Assembly: GCF_042685265.1 (NCBI RefSeq)
Contig: NZ_JBHUMX010000003.1
From: Oceanobacillus_B kapialis
GTDB taxonomy: Bacteria > Bacillota > Bacilli > Bacillales > Amphibacillaceae
Length of the DNA: 64,000 nucleotides
Strand: one strand, 5' to 3'
Made by a program: the position numbers and the translations under genes. The stretch's first letter is position 1, and each line of letters opens with the position of its first letter. Shown here one piece after another: positions 34,186 through 42,823 of the stretch. The notes under the pieces are model-generated. The model had not been told where the DNA came from and searched no databases. It worked only from the letters and a program-made list of their open reading frames with translations.

Positions 34186-34506
34186 CTGACGGCTCCCACG
34201 CCTGAAGACGTGGGGTTCCCACGACCTAGACAGCAGGTGGCTTGAAGCCTGTATGCCGCAAAGCATACAAGCGTTTCATCTTCTCAAAGGTGCCTTATCA
34301 ACCATGCGGTTGAGTTTACATCCTAAGCACTGGATGAATTCAGCAAGTCTTTCACGATAGCGCGTGGCGTATAGCTCGCTTACACATGACTAGCCTCAAA
34401 AGAGACCGTACATCGACTTCACTATCGCATACTTGAGTTTAAGGAGAACTCTCTTGGTGCCAGTCAGTCCAAGCGACAACCTCATTTAATTTTGTATTCT
34501 AGGCTA
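34186..34506 (-). ncRNA. Predicted omega RNA (reRNA) of TnpB
   Basis: About 320 bp without an ORF lie between the tnpB stop and the right-end hairpin, on the tnpB sense side, with several local inverted repeats. In IS200/IS605 elements this region, with the 3' end of tnpB, gives the guide RNA whose targeting segment is read from the flanking host DNA (below 34186 here). Inferred from position; transcription is not shown. Confidence 0.5.
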
Positions 34507-36138
34507 CTACGCTAGCCATTTCGTTTTGTCTGGCTTCACAAACCAATAGAGCGTCTTGCTTGATGATCGTTGAATTCGTGCAATCTCACGATTGTGCTGT
34601 TCTAAAAAATCATCCCATTGTGTGTTGCAAAGACCCACATCAATGGTATCTAGGCTATCTTTGGTGTTCCCAATAAGGAAAGCACTATATATATCACGTT
34701 GGACTGGAAAACCTAGGATATCGTTCCAGCGCTCGTGGAGTTGTTTCTTTGTATAATCACCAGTCACATGATTGAACTGGCTCGCTTTTGTGGCATAGGT
34801 ATCTATTTTTTTAACCGCTTTTCCTTGATAGCCAAGTTTTCGGTCAAGTATCGTTATCAACATAGCAGGAGCATGGTTCAATAGGCTCTTTCCATACCGT
34901 CTTTTCCTATTGATACGACCATTCTTTTTGTTTCGAGTCGTCTTCTTCCCTTTCTTCTGAAGAGATTGAAACCGCATGGTTTCTACTCGAACATCCGAAC
35001 CTTGGAAAAGAATATCGTTGGCAAGTGTTTCATGCGCTTGTTTTCGCTTAGCCACAAGTTTTCTATAGATGTCCTTCCTTTTGGCTTTTAAGATCATGTA
35101 TCGCTTAGAAAAGTTCCAAGAAAGTCTAGTTCCATGTTTGATGGTGCCATCTTCCTTGTAGTTGCCAGGATTGGATGCACGTTTCGACCTATCCATTCTT
35201 CGCTCTAAATGACGAAGCTCTTTGGCATCCATCATACAATTTTCAGCCAACTCAACAAGTTGAACCTTTTCCTCAGAAACGGTAGCTATGGTGGATGGAC
35301 CGATATCAATGCCAACCCGTTTGTCTAACTTATCGACAGGGTGTTTCTCCAAACGAGTGTCTTTATCTCGTTTTACAGGAGGGAATCCTTCTTGTACTAG
35401 CTGGACGAAGAAACGTTTTATTCCACGGATTTCTCGCATCATAACCCTACAATATTTTGTTCTGTCACAAAGGGATTCTTGAGCATAGAGATCATTTGGC
35501 TTTATTAAAACCCTCAGCTTCAGAGCGCCTTTCTTAGGTTGACTTACAGGATTCTTCTTAGATACCTGCGTTTGTTCTCCCCAAAGAAAAAATTCGCCAT
35601 CAAAACGAAGCCCTGTATCATTGGATTTGTTCTCTACGGACATATCGTCTTTAGGCCGTTTGAAGTGAACATGTTTTGCTTGTCGAAATTTCAATTTCTC
35701 TACTGTATGGAATGCGCGTGAGGCAAGCTTCTGCGCTTCAAAGGAGCCGATGTTTTTCTTATACTTCGCTTGTATTGGTTTTACGAAATCATGGAGCTGG
35801 TATTCAGAATAACCATGTGACTGTTCGATTTCCTTGAGCCGCTTCATTCTACCTTTAGCTTTCTTATCTTTCACAAGTTTACGATATTCTTTGTCTGAGC
35901 GAAGTGAAGCTAAACGTTTGAGAGCGTACCCAAGGCATGAATTATAGATACTTTTCGCTATTCGCATTTTCTTTTCGAGAATAGCAACATCCTTCTTGTT
36001 TACATCAAGTTCTAATTCAAGGACATAACTAGGTGTATTCGATTTCCCCAGTGATTTCGCCCCCTTTCTAGCGTTTTCGTTGCATCTCAACGTATTGTTT
36101 AATGGTTTCACTGGATACATGACCAGCAGTAGAAACAA
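34507..36138 (-). CDS. tnpB: TnpB-family RNA-guided nuclease, zinc-ribbon cysteines absent
   Basis: This 543-aa frame contains the RuvC-like triad of TnpB: D278 in GIDIGPS, E386 in VRVETM and D482 in QRDIYSAF. The region that normally holds a CxxC zinc ribbon (449-470, ATKASQFNHVTGDYTKKQL) has no cysteines, a known TnpB sub-branch. The start is uncertain: the first 23 codons overlap tnpA, and AAAGGGGG just after the tnpA stop suggests initiation near 36051, possibly at CTG, or coupling from tnpA. TnpB cuts DNA at the guide-matched empty site and helps the element persist. Confidence 0.87.
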   Translation of the reverse strand: MFLLLVMYPVKPLNNTLRCNENARKGAKSLGKSNTPSYVLELELDVNKKDVAILEKKMRIAKSIYNSCLGYALKRLASLRSDKEYRKLVKDKKAKGRMKRLKEIEQSHGYSEYQLHDFVKPIQAKYKKNIGSFEAQKLASRAFHTVEKLKFRQAKHVHFKRPKDDMSVENKSNDTGLRFDGEFFLWGEQTQVSKKNPVSQPKKGALKLRVLIKPNDLYAQESLCDRTKYCRVMMREIRGIKRFFVQLVQEGFPPVKRDKDTRLEKHPVDKLDKRVGIDIGPSTIATVSEEKVQLVELAENCMMDAKELRHLERRMDRSKRASNPGNYKEDGTIKHGTRLSWNFSKRYMILKAKRKDIYRKLVAKRKQAHETLANDILFQGSDVRVETMRFQSLQKKGKKTTRNKKNGRINRKRRYGKSLLNHAPAMLITILDRKLGYQGKAVKKIDTYATKASQFNHVTGDYTKKQLHERWNDILGFPVQRDIYSAFLIGNTKDSLDTIDVGLCNTQWDDFLEQHNREIARIQRSSSKTLYWFVKPDKTKWLA

Positions 36139-36459
36139 AGTAGCTTCGAGTCCACAAACTTGGCATTTTGTTCAAGTGTGCAAATTCTTCTCGAAGTATC
36201 TTTGAGGTGCCTCCTTTCACTTTGTTTATGACATCTGCTGGGCTGAAAATAGGAAGTGTGTTCACGAATAAGTGGCAGTGGTCTTGATCAGTCTCCATTG
36301 CGACTATTTTGAATCCATACTTCTCACAAATTTCTTGAACGAGTTGCTTAAATCTACTGCCTCGTTCAAAAAAATTTTTCGTCTGTATCTAGGACAAAAC
36401 ACAACATGATAGTTGAGAAGGCTTACAGTGGTTTTGGTATGTCTGTATTCTTTTATCAT
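36068..36459 (-). pseudogene. tnpA: IS200-type transposase TnpA, frameshifted
   Basis: Starting at ATG 36459 the frame reads MIKEYRHTKTTVSLLNYHVVFCPRYRRKIF and then shifts at a run of seven T (minus strand, about 36371-36377). The remaining sequence continues in another frame through ERGSRFKQLVQEICEKYGFKIVAMETDQDHCHLFVNTLP to the end, including the HUH motif (HCH) and the likely catalytic Tyr in TIKQYVEMQ. One added T, or a -1 slip at T7, restores a 130-aa TnpA. It may be dead, a sequencing artefact, or expressed by slippage. Confidence 0.8.
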
Positions 36460-36671
36460 GGTCTTATGATAACATGTTTTGTGTATGCATTTTCAAAAAA
36501 CATATGCATACATATCATTAATATAGAATGAAGATAGTGGTTTTGTCGGACATGTACGACCCACAGCCCGAACTCACTATCATCCCACCCCCTAAAGGAG
36601 TGGGCTTTCTTGTTCGTAAAATATGTAAAATCCTATTTACTCTTTGAGAAACTCCCTTCAGCCTGCCATGC

Positions 36672-37145
36672 TTACGTATTTAATAGTTTCTGCTCATGCT
36701 CAAGCAACCACTCTTTACGCCACAACCCACCAGCATAACCTGTCAGCTTGCCACTCGCACCGATAATTCTGTGACACGGAAAAATAATACTAATTTTATT
36801 TTTACTGTTTGCTGCGCCTACTGCCCGGACAGCCTTATCACGCTTTATAGCTACTGCAATATCTCGGTAACTACCTGTTTTTCCATAAGGGATTTCTCTT
36901 AATGCTTGCCACACTTCTTGCTGAAAAGGAGTCCCTTCCAATTTAAACGGTAGGTCAAACTCCATACGCTCTCCTGTAAAATATTCATCCAATTGTGTGT
37001 AGCAATCCTTCACAGCGTGGGGGAGGTTTTCTTTAAAAGCATACTCAACCTGCTGCTTATCTGTATACGACACATCATAAATTGCTTCTTCTGTACCAGT
37101 TATCTCTATCACACCTATTGGTGACAGATAATCTACTTTTTTCAT
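36672..37145 (-). CDS. ogt: Methylated-DNA--protein-cysteine methyltransferase
   Basis: This 157-aa O6-alkylguanine DNA alkyltransferase has the active-site FPCHRI (Cys124), helix-turn-helix TPFQQEVWQALREIPYGKTGSYRDIA and the GYAGG loop. It transfers alkyl groups from O6-methylguanine to its own cysteine. The start at 37145 has GGAGG 8 nt upstream; it overlaps the 3' end of the glycosylase gene by 4 bp, so the two repair genes are coupled. Confidence 0.95.
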   Translation of the reverse strand: MKKVDYLSPIGVIEITGTEEAIYDVSYTDKQQVEYAFKENLPHAVKDCYTQLDEYFTGERMEFDLPFKLEGTPFQQEVWQALREIPYGKTGSYRDIAVAIKRDKAVRAVGAANSKNKISIIFPCHRIIGASGKLTGYAGGLWRKEWLLEHEQKLLNT

Positions 37146-38038
37146 GCGTTCGACCTCCATAAATACATGGTTGCATAGGCTTCCCAGCCCGCCCAGTTAT
37201 TTGCGATACTAGCAATCTCTTCAACAGTTGGCTTCCAACCAAGCAACTGCTTTAATGCATTATGAATACCCGCATCAGCAATTGGAAAGGCATTTTGAAA
37301 CCGAAAGCTTTTCATCAATACATAATCAGCTGTCCAGGCACCGATCCCCCGAATGGATCGTAGCTCCTTTTTCAAGGTTTGGTAGTTTTTCTTTTCCAAC
37401 TCTGTTTGCTGAAGCAATCCATCTCGCATCATTTTTGCTACACCTAAGATGTACTCTGCTTTTCGGGATGAAAATTGTAACTCCCTTAATGTTTCCGTTG
37501 TGCAGTCAGCGAGATCTTCCGGTTGAGGAAATAACCAGTATGCTTCCCCTTCCCATTCTATCTTAGCTCCAAAATGCTCTACCAGTCTCCGCTTTAGGGT
37601 ATATGCAAAACGCAAATTAATTTGCTGCCCGGCAATCGCCCAGACCAATGCTTCAAACAGATCAGGGATCCCGACTATTCGCAGTCCACTATACCTTTCA
37701 ACCAGCGGCTTCAAGTGCTCATCAGACAAAGCTACGCGATAAAACGGAGTTATATCGCGATCTAAATCGAACCACTTGGTTACATAATCAGCCACCAATT
37801 CCCTTGTCGCCTTATCGGGATTTCCATTTAAAAACTGAAGGATAAGCGTGCCGTCCTCTTCCGTTACAGAAAACAAGACTGCCTGGTTGTATACGGTTAA
37901 TGCCTTATACACGGTTCTCTCTTCAACCCGATGAAGCAGCTCTTGATCCGATCTTTTTAAGAAAACGAGCGACTCATCAAATTGAAAGTGGCTTGGATAC
38001 GACGCTTCCATATACGCTTGCTTGTCCACCCATTCCAT
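37142..38038 (-). CDS. DNA-3-methyladenine glycosylase (AlkA-like, HhH-GPD)
   Basis: This 298-aa protein has the helix-hairpin-helix and GPD motif LRSIRGIGAWTADYVLMKSFRFQNAFPIADAGI, with the conserved catalytic Asp in the PIAD segment, and the preceding EALVWAIAGQQINLRFAYTLKRRL typical of AlkA. It removes alkylated bases in base excision repair. Coupled to ogt, it makes a two-gene alkylation-repair operon. Confidence 0.9.
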   Translation of the reverse strand: MEWVDKQAYMEASYPSHFQFDESLVFLKRSDQELLHRVEERTVYKALTVYNQAVLFSVTEEDGTLILQFLNGNPDKATRELVADYVTKWFDLDRDITPFYRVALSDEHLKPLVERYSGLRIVGIPDLFEALVWAIAGQQINLRFAYTLKRRLVEHFGAKIEWEGEAYWLFPQPEDLADCTTETLRELQFSSRKAEYILGVAKMMRDGLLQQTELEKKNYQTLKKELRSIRGIGAWTADYVLMKSFRFQNAFPIADAGIHNALKQLLGWKPTVEEIASIANNWAGWEAYATMYLWRSNA

Positions 38039-38230
38039 CGAAAACCTCCTTCTACTGCCTGGAGTTTTACTTCTCTCTATTTACTATTCTAACAAATTTA
38101 GATACTGTGTCATTAGGAAGTTTCCGTGTATCTACCTATTATATATGAAACTTTAAGTCCATTTTTACGTACTAGAAACAAAGCACCGATCTTGGCTAGA
38201 GTACATAGAAGAATAAAGGAGTGTTACATA

Positions 38231-38725
38231 ATGGCGGAAAGTCTTGCTTCACCTGCTCATAAACTTTCCAATAAAGCAGTAAAGGTTTGGAGACTGAGTG
38301 AAACCCTCTCCAACATTATCGCTTTAATTGTATTAGCAATATTACTATTTCTTGATTATCACTTTTCATGGATTTATTGGATTGGCTGGATTCTTATCGG
38401 ATTAGTCATTTTAACAATTGTAGGTGCACCTTGGGGCTATATAAGAGCTGCATTATTGTACAAGCATTGGCGATACGATATAAGTGAGGAGTTTTTACAA
38501 CTAAAAAAAGGTGCAATCAAAGAAGAGCACCAGCTTGTACCCATGACAAAAATACAATCTGTATCGACTAAACAAGGGCCATTACTGCGAAAATATAATC
38601 TTTACGCTGTAACCGTGCAAACAATGGGCTCTTCCCATACCATTCCCGCACTTGAAAAAGAAGTAGCAGTCGAGTTGCGCAATACCATTGCCCATTATGC
38701 GAAGGTAGAGGAGATGGAAGAATGA
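38231..38725 (+). CDS. ydbS: YdbS-like bacterial PH-domain membrane protein
   Basis: This 164-aa protein has two membrane segments (about 30-75) followed by one bPH2 (DUF304) domain: WRYDISEEFLQLKKGAIKEEHQLVPMTKIQSVSTKQGPLLRKYNLYAVTVQTMGSSHTIPAL. In B. subtilis YdbST contributes to resistance to amylocyclicin-like peptides. The start at 38231 follows AAGGAGTG. The stop overlaps the next start by 4 bp. Confidence 0.85.
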   Translation: MAESLASPAHKLSNKAVKVWRLSETLSNIIALIVLAILLFLDYHFSWIYWIGWILIGLVILTIVGAPWGYIRAALLYKHWRYDISEEFLQLKKGAIKEEHQLVPMTKIQSVSTKQGPLLRKYNLYAVTVQTMGSSHTIPALEKEVAVELRNTIAHYAKVEEMEE

Positions 38726-40224
38726 AGGAAACAAATCGACATCATCCCTTACAAATCGTTTATGACCTTGGGGTAATCATTAAAAATACGTTTTTCATTA
38801 TCGTCATCTTGTTCGTCTTTCAAGCAGGGTCTGATTCCCCGTTCGTGAAGTATGGAAGAATTGCCTTCTTTATCTTATTAGCAGGTACGATTATTTATCT
38901 CGTGTTTAGATGGTACACACATAAATATACCCTTACACAAACTGCCTTTGTTTTAACAGAGGGTGTGTTTTCTAAAAAAAGAAAAACAGTGCCTTATTCC
39001 AAAGTGCAGCACGTAAAAAGGAAGACCAATTTATTTCACCGGATTTTCCGTGTCACTTCGATTACCTTTGAAACAAGCTCTCAAGGTGATGATAGCTCAG
39101 TGAAATTTGATGTGGTAACACCAGCGGAGGCTGGACGTCTTGAAAAGCAAGTATATCAGCAAACTTCCATAGATCAGGAGATAGATAGTGTAAGCCAAGA
39201 TGCGGAAGAAGCCACACAGCAAGAGGAAGAGGCCCCGGCAGATGCTGTGGTTCATTTTAGTCCAACAAAAAAGGAAGTAATAAAGGCATCATTCACATCA
39301 TTAAGCTTTCTTGCAATCATTCCACTCGTGGGGTCGCAATTTAATAAACTGGACGATCTCCTTCCAGACGACGTGCAAGGAGAAGGTGTCTTATCCTTTA
39401 TTCTTGAACGATGGTGGCTGATCACGCTCGCTGTCCTCGCCCTTATTATTCTATTAATGATTGGCGGGGCGATATGGACGTTTTTAAAGTACGGCAAATA
39501 TGAGATTGCGTCTGATAGCGAGAAAGTGTATATAACAAAAGGAATATTGGAAGAGACAGCATTCTCGATTACGAAAAAAAATGTACAGGCCATTCAAATT
39601 CAGCAATCCTTTATGAAACGAATTCTTGGCCTGGCTGAAGTAAAGCTCGTCTGTGCTGGTGCACTTGGTGATGACAACACAGATGAAGTGAACAGCCTCT
39701 ATCCATTTTTACCAGTGGCAAAGGCTCATCAGCTGGTGGAGGAAATATTACCTTCTTACAAGCTGACAGATACGATGCAGAGGCTTCCACGTGAAGCGTT
39801 CTGGCTTCGTATGCTAACACCAAGCTGGTTTTGGCTCATTGCTACTGCTGTACTTTATTTCTGGAAGCCTGACCTTTTTGGGCTCTCGGACTATTGGTGG
39901 GCTATATCAATCATTTTACTTGTTCTTGTCATTATGTCCCGAATCCTAAATTTCAAAAACTCACGTTATACCATTCATGATACTTTTATTCAGCTAAGAA
40001 CTGGCGGGTTCGGCACCTCCTTATTTCTGTCCAAACGAAGCCGAGTAATCGAGGTTGAAGTCTCCCGCAATATCGTGCAGAAGAAGCTTGGACTAGCATC
40101 TTTAAGCACCGTAAATCGAGCAAACCCTGTGCTGCACACTAATATGAATGATGTTCCACAAGAGTGGGCGGAAGCGTTTTTTGCCTGGTATAAAGGTAGA
40201 AACCAGGAGGTAGAATTGAAATAA
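38722..40224 (+). CDS. ydbT: YdbT-like protein with three PH domains
   Basis: This 500-aa membrane protein has three bPH2 (DUF304) domains, each after a pair of membrane helices: YTLTQTAFVLTEGVFSKKRK (about 75), YEIASDSEKVYITKGILEE (about 259) and YTIHDTFIQLRTGGFG (about 415). An acidic linker (EEATQQEEEAPAD) separates the first and second units. It is coupled to ydbS, and a terminator follows. It is thought to act at the membrane in envelope protection; the mechanism is unknown. Confidence 0.85.
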   Translation: MKETNRHHPLQIVYDLGVIIKNTFFIIVILFVFQAGSDSPFVKYGRIAFFILLAGTIIYLVFRWYTHKYTLTQTAFVLTEGVFSKKRKTVPYSKVQHVKRKTNLFHRIFRVTSITFETSSQGDDSSVKFDVVTPAEAGRLEKQVYQQTSIDQEIDSVSQDAEEATQQEEEAPADAVVHFSPTKKEVIKASFTSLSFLAIIPLVGSQFNKLDDLLPDDVQGEGVLSFILERWWLITLAVLALIILLMIGGAIWTFLKYGKYEIASDSEKVYITKGILEETAFSITKKNVQAIQIQQSFMKRILGLAEVKLVCAGALGDDNTDEVNSLYPFLPVAKAHQLVEEILPSYKLTDTMQRLPREAFWLRMLTPSWFWLIATAVLYFWKPDLFGLSDYWWAISIILLVLVIMSRILNFKNSRYTIHDTFIQLRTGGFGTSLFLSKRSRVIEVEVSRNIVQKKLGLASLSTVNRANPVLHTNMNDVPQEWAEAFFAWYKGRNQEVELK

Positions 40225-40251
40225 CGCATCTAGAGACAATAAAGATATTGC

Positions 40252-40292
40252 AGGGCTATTTAAACTTTTAAAGTTTAGGTCCTGCATTTTTT
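40252..40292 (+). terminator. Terminator after ydbST
   Basis: GCAGG and CCTGC form the base of a stem, with an inner TTTAAACTTT/AAAGTTTA pairing, followed by ATTTTTTTG. Confidence 0.75.
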
Positions 40293-40357
40293 TGTACGCT
40301 TTTTACGCCTTTCCAACCTGCAATTGACTTTTTCAATTAAATAGTGTAAATTAGGCA

Positions 40358-40401
40358 ATAGACGAACAATAATTCGTCGTTTAAAAATAACATTCGGTTT
40401 T
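40358..40401. promoter_or_regulatory. Pair of PurR boxes before guaC
   Basis: ATAGACGAACAAT (40358-40370) and the inverse ACATTCGGTTTT (about 40390-40401) each match the PurBox AWWWCCGAACWWT at about 11 of 13 positions. They point toward each other with a spacer of about 18 bp, as at B. subtilis PurR operators. guaC belongs to the PurR regulon in B. subtilis. Confidence 0.7.
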
Positions 40402-40414
40402 AGGAGTGTATAAC

Positions 40415-41398
40415 GTGGAAAATGTATTTGATTATGAAGATATTCAATTAATTCCAGCAAAATGTGTCGTAAACAGCCGTTCTGAGTGTGATACAAGTGT
40501 TGCACTAGGTGGATATACGTTTAAATTACCTGTCGTTCCAGCAAATATGCAAACTATTATAGATGAAAAAATTGCCGTGCATTTAGCCGAAAACGGTTAC
40601 TTTTATGTCATGCACCGCTTCGAACCAGAAAAACGTCTTGGATTTATTCAGGACATGCAAAATCGTGGACTGATCGCTTCTATTAGTGTGGGCGTTAAAG
40701 ATGAAGAGTATGGTTTTATTGAACAGTTAGCAAGTGAAGAGCTTTTACCAGAATTCATTACAATTGATATTGCGCACGGTCATTCAAATGCCGTCATCAA
40801 TATGATCAAACATATTAAACAGCATTTACCTAAAAGCTTTGTAATCGCAGGGAATGTAGGAACTCCTGAAGCGGTTAGAGAATTAGAGCACGCAGGCGCA
40901 GATGCTACCAAGGTCGGAATTGGCCCAGGAAAAGTATGTATTACAAAGATCAAAACAGGCTTCGGTACAGGTGGCTGGCAGTTAGCTGCACTTCGTTGGT
41001 GTGCCAAAGCAGCAACAAAGCCTATTATTGCGGACGGCGGTATCCGTACACACGGAGACATTGCTAAATCCGTACGTTTCGGTGCAACAATGGTGATGAT
41101 CGGTTCGCTTTTCGCTGGACATGAAGAGTCTCCAGGTGAAACTGTTGAAAAAGAAGGCAAGCTTTATAAAGAGTACTTCGGCTCAGCTTCTGAATTCCAA
41201 AAGGGGGAAAAGAAAAACGTCGAAGGAAAGAAAATGTACGTTGAACATAAAGGTTCTCTAGACGATACGTTAACCGAAATGCAACAGGATCTACAATCTT
41301 CCATTTCTTACGCTGGTGGCAGCACACTCGATTCCATCCGCACTGTAGATTACGTTGTTGTGAAAAACTCTATTTTTAATGGGGATAAAGTATACTAA
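40415..41398 (+). CDS. guaC: GMP reductase
   Basis: This 327-aa NADPH-dependent enzyme converts GMP to IMP with release of ammonia. The IMPDH/GMPR barrel is clear: catalytic Cys175 in GIGPGKVCITK, phosphate-binding PIIADGGIRTHGDIAKSVRFGATMVMIGSLFAG and the YAGG motif near the end. No CBS domains are present, which with length separates it from IMP dehydrogenase. I favour GTG 40415 because the GTG at 40406 lies within the ribosome site AGGAGTG. Confidence 0.95.
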   Translation: MENVFDYEDIQLIPAKCVVNSRSECDTSVALGGYTFKLPVVPANMQTIIDEKIAVHLAENGYFYVMHRFEPEKRLGFIQDMQNRGLIASISVGVKDEEYGFIEQLASEELLPEFITIDIAHGHSNAVINMIKHIKQHLPKSFVIAGNVGTPEAVRELEHAGADATKVGIGPGKVCITKIKTGFGTGGWQLAALRWCAKAATKPIIADGGIRTHGDIAKSVRFGATMVMIGSLFAGHEESPGETVEKEGKLYKEYFGSASEFQKGEKKNVEGKKMYVEHKGSLDDTLTEMQQDLQSSISYAGGSTLDSIRTVDYVVVKNSIFNGDKVY

Positions 41399-42206
41399 GC
41401 GAATAATTAAAGAGATAAGAGGATGAGGCATAGCGCCTCATCCTCTTTAGTTTTTCCTTACCAAAATTGTTAAGTGATACAGACCAAGTAGAAAGGCTGG
41501 CTGGATCCATACTTTCGGTGTTTACATTTACGCGATGGTTTGTTCGAAAGGCAAAACGGTCGGCATCTGCTTCCAGTACTTCTTCATTTTTTGATGCAGC
41601 GGTTGTTTTGGTGGATAGCATTGTCCGTTTAAAAGCGATTGCTTCAGCTTCTTCATCCTTTGGTTCGTAACGGACATGTGCCTCTTTGAACTTAAACTTC
41701 ATTTTAAACCTTCCAATAAAAGTATTATTCTCGTATACTTCCCAGCGGTTTGTAATCAAGTTGATTAAGAGAGGTTTTTGCTTAAACTTATAGCGACTGT
41801 TCCCGCCTTTTATTTCCGTATTGAAAAAGAAAACGTCTAAGTATTTGGCTAAAAATCGTTGCAAACTACTCAAGAAATAAACCCGGACTTGGTATGGCGC
41901 TTCTTTCGACCGATTGAAAATAGATACCCATTCCTCTGAACTATCCCGGTATTTTTCCCGATAGGCATAATCGAAATCATGCTCATCAATATCAGTAGGC
42001 ATTGGATCTTTTTCTCTGTCAGCTCTCCGTTGATAGGCTTTGTATGCAGCTATCCCGACAATCGCCAAAAAGGATACCCCTGCAAGGATCCATAACTGCA
42101 TCGTGGTAATAGGATTTTCAGGTGCAACGCCAAACGTGTCTAGTATGGCAAGTACGAGTATAACGATGAACACGGCAAACAGACGTAAAATAAATAATCC
42201 CTCCAA
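41376..42206 (-). CDS. Membrane-anchored protein, unknown function
   Basis: This frame of up to 276 aa has two N-terminal membrane helices and a soluble domain (VYFLSSLQRFLAKYLDVFFFNTEIKG, RWEVYENNTFIGRFKMKFKFKEA). I recognise no family. Both ends are odd. The open frame begins with TTG at 42206 inside GGAGGG, while an ATT at 42191 sits 7 nt after that site. The last 24 codons or so run through the guaC terminator hairpin and overlap guaC by 23 bp, so the C-terminus may be an extension after loss of the original stop. Confidence 0.6.
   Translation of the reverse strand: MEGLFILRLFAVFIVILVLAILDTFGVAPENPITTMQLWILAGVSFLAIVGIAAYKAYQRRADREKDPMPTDIDEHDFDYAYREKYRDSSEEWVSIFNRSKEAPYQVRVYFLSSLQRFLAKYLDVFFFNTEIKGGNSRYKFKQKPLLINLITNRWEVYENNTFIGRFKMKFKFKEAHVRYEPKDEEAEAIAFKRTMLSTKTTAASKNEEVLEADADRFAFRTNHRVNVNTESMDPASLSTWSVSLNNFGKEKLKRMRRYASSSYLFNYSLSILYPH
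41416..41455 (+). terminator. Terminator of guaC
   Basis: GAGGATGAGGC-ATAG-CGCCTCATCCTC forms a long GC-rich stem followed by TTTAGTTTTT. It lies inside the convergent open frame at 41376-42206. Confidence 0.85.
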
Positions 42207-42310
42207 CTTAATTGCTTCTGTAAACCTATACCCAAAGACCTATATGGATAATCTTATCTATACATAGTTTATTACGTGACTGGCAGACTAAAACCTAAGG
42301 AGGTGTTGGG

Positions 42311-42463
42311 ATGCCAAGTGATTCAAAGAAAAAACGCGCTGGTATGAGTGATGAGCAAGCAGTCAGAGGGAAGTTGTCAAAGCAATTTGATCATGAATTT
42401 GCGAACGAACCATTAACGCCAGAGGAAAAGTATAATAATAAAAAGACGAAGAAAAGGCAGTAG
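42311..42463 (+). CDS. sspO: Small acid-soluble spore protein O-like
   Basis: This 50-aa protein is too short for routine ORF lists. The C-terminal half FANEPLTPEEKYNNKKTKKRQ matches the SspO (CotK) family ending EPLTxxERxNNKKRKxNQ, and the N-terminus is basic with GMSDEQAVRGKLS. SspO is made in the forespore and loaded into the spore core. It has a strong AAGGAGGTG site and a terminator right after. The family is likely; the N-terminal half is divergent. Confidence 0.75.
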   Translation: MPSDSKKKRAGMSDEQAVRGKLSKQFDHEFANEPLTPEEKYNNKKTKKRQ

Positions 42464-42480
42464 GTATTTTATAAATATAA

Positions 42481-42512
42481 AAGCCCTTTTACGTAAGAAA
42501 GGGCTTTTTTAA
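42481..42512 (+). terminator. Terminator of sspO
   Basis: AAGCCCTTT and AAAGGGCTT form a perfect 9-bp stem followed by TTTTT. Confidence 0.88.
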
Positions 42513-42552
42513 GAGATAAGGAAGTATAAAAAATTGGCGGTATGTTTTTCTT

Positions 42553-42812
42553 AGACAGGAACAGCCCCGTCCAGCTACAGCGCCCAGAGACTAGCGCGAC
42601 TTCCTTCACCTCCGTACGATAAAGAAGACTTGCCGACTGGTGAAACCAGAGGCCTAGTCGAACTTATACCCTTGCGGTGAAAGTCAACATCAGCTCCCTG
42701 CGGTCGCCGTGTTTCCTTTATCTCCTGCGGCTCAGTCCAAAAGGTTTTCGGTGGGGCGAGTAATCGCAGTCCCAGTCCGTACGTCCCTAAACGGGCGCTT
42801 GCGCTTTTGTTC
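42553..42812. repeat. 260-bp intergenic repeat element, AACAAAAGCG family
   Basis: The region contains no ORF and has the features of a repeat type I have often seen in Bacillaceae: one end GACAGGAACAGCCCCGTCCA with GCGCCCAGAGACTAGCGCG, the other GGGCGCTTGCGCTTTTGTTC. It holds several local inverted repeats and many GC-rich stems. A fragment of the same end is at 2584-2613. Function unknown; no terminal target repeats are obvious. Confidence 0.7.
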
Positions 42813-42823
42813 TATGTACAATT

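Larger units (their letters stand above)
34186..36612 (-). mobile_element. IS200/IS605-family insertion sequence
   Basis: The element contains tnpA and tnpB on the minus strand and is bounded by subterminal hairpins: CCCACG..CGTGGG (34195-34215) at the right end beyond tnpB and CCCACCCCC..GGAGTGGG (36584-36604) at the left end. Ends are given to within about 10 bp; these elements make no target duplication. The flank next to the left end reads TTTTACGAAC on the minus strand, compatible with a TTAC-type target. Confidence 0.85.
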
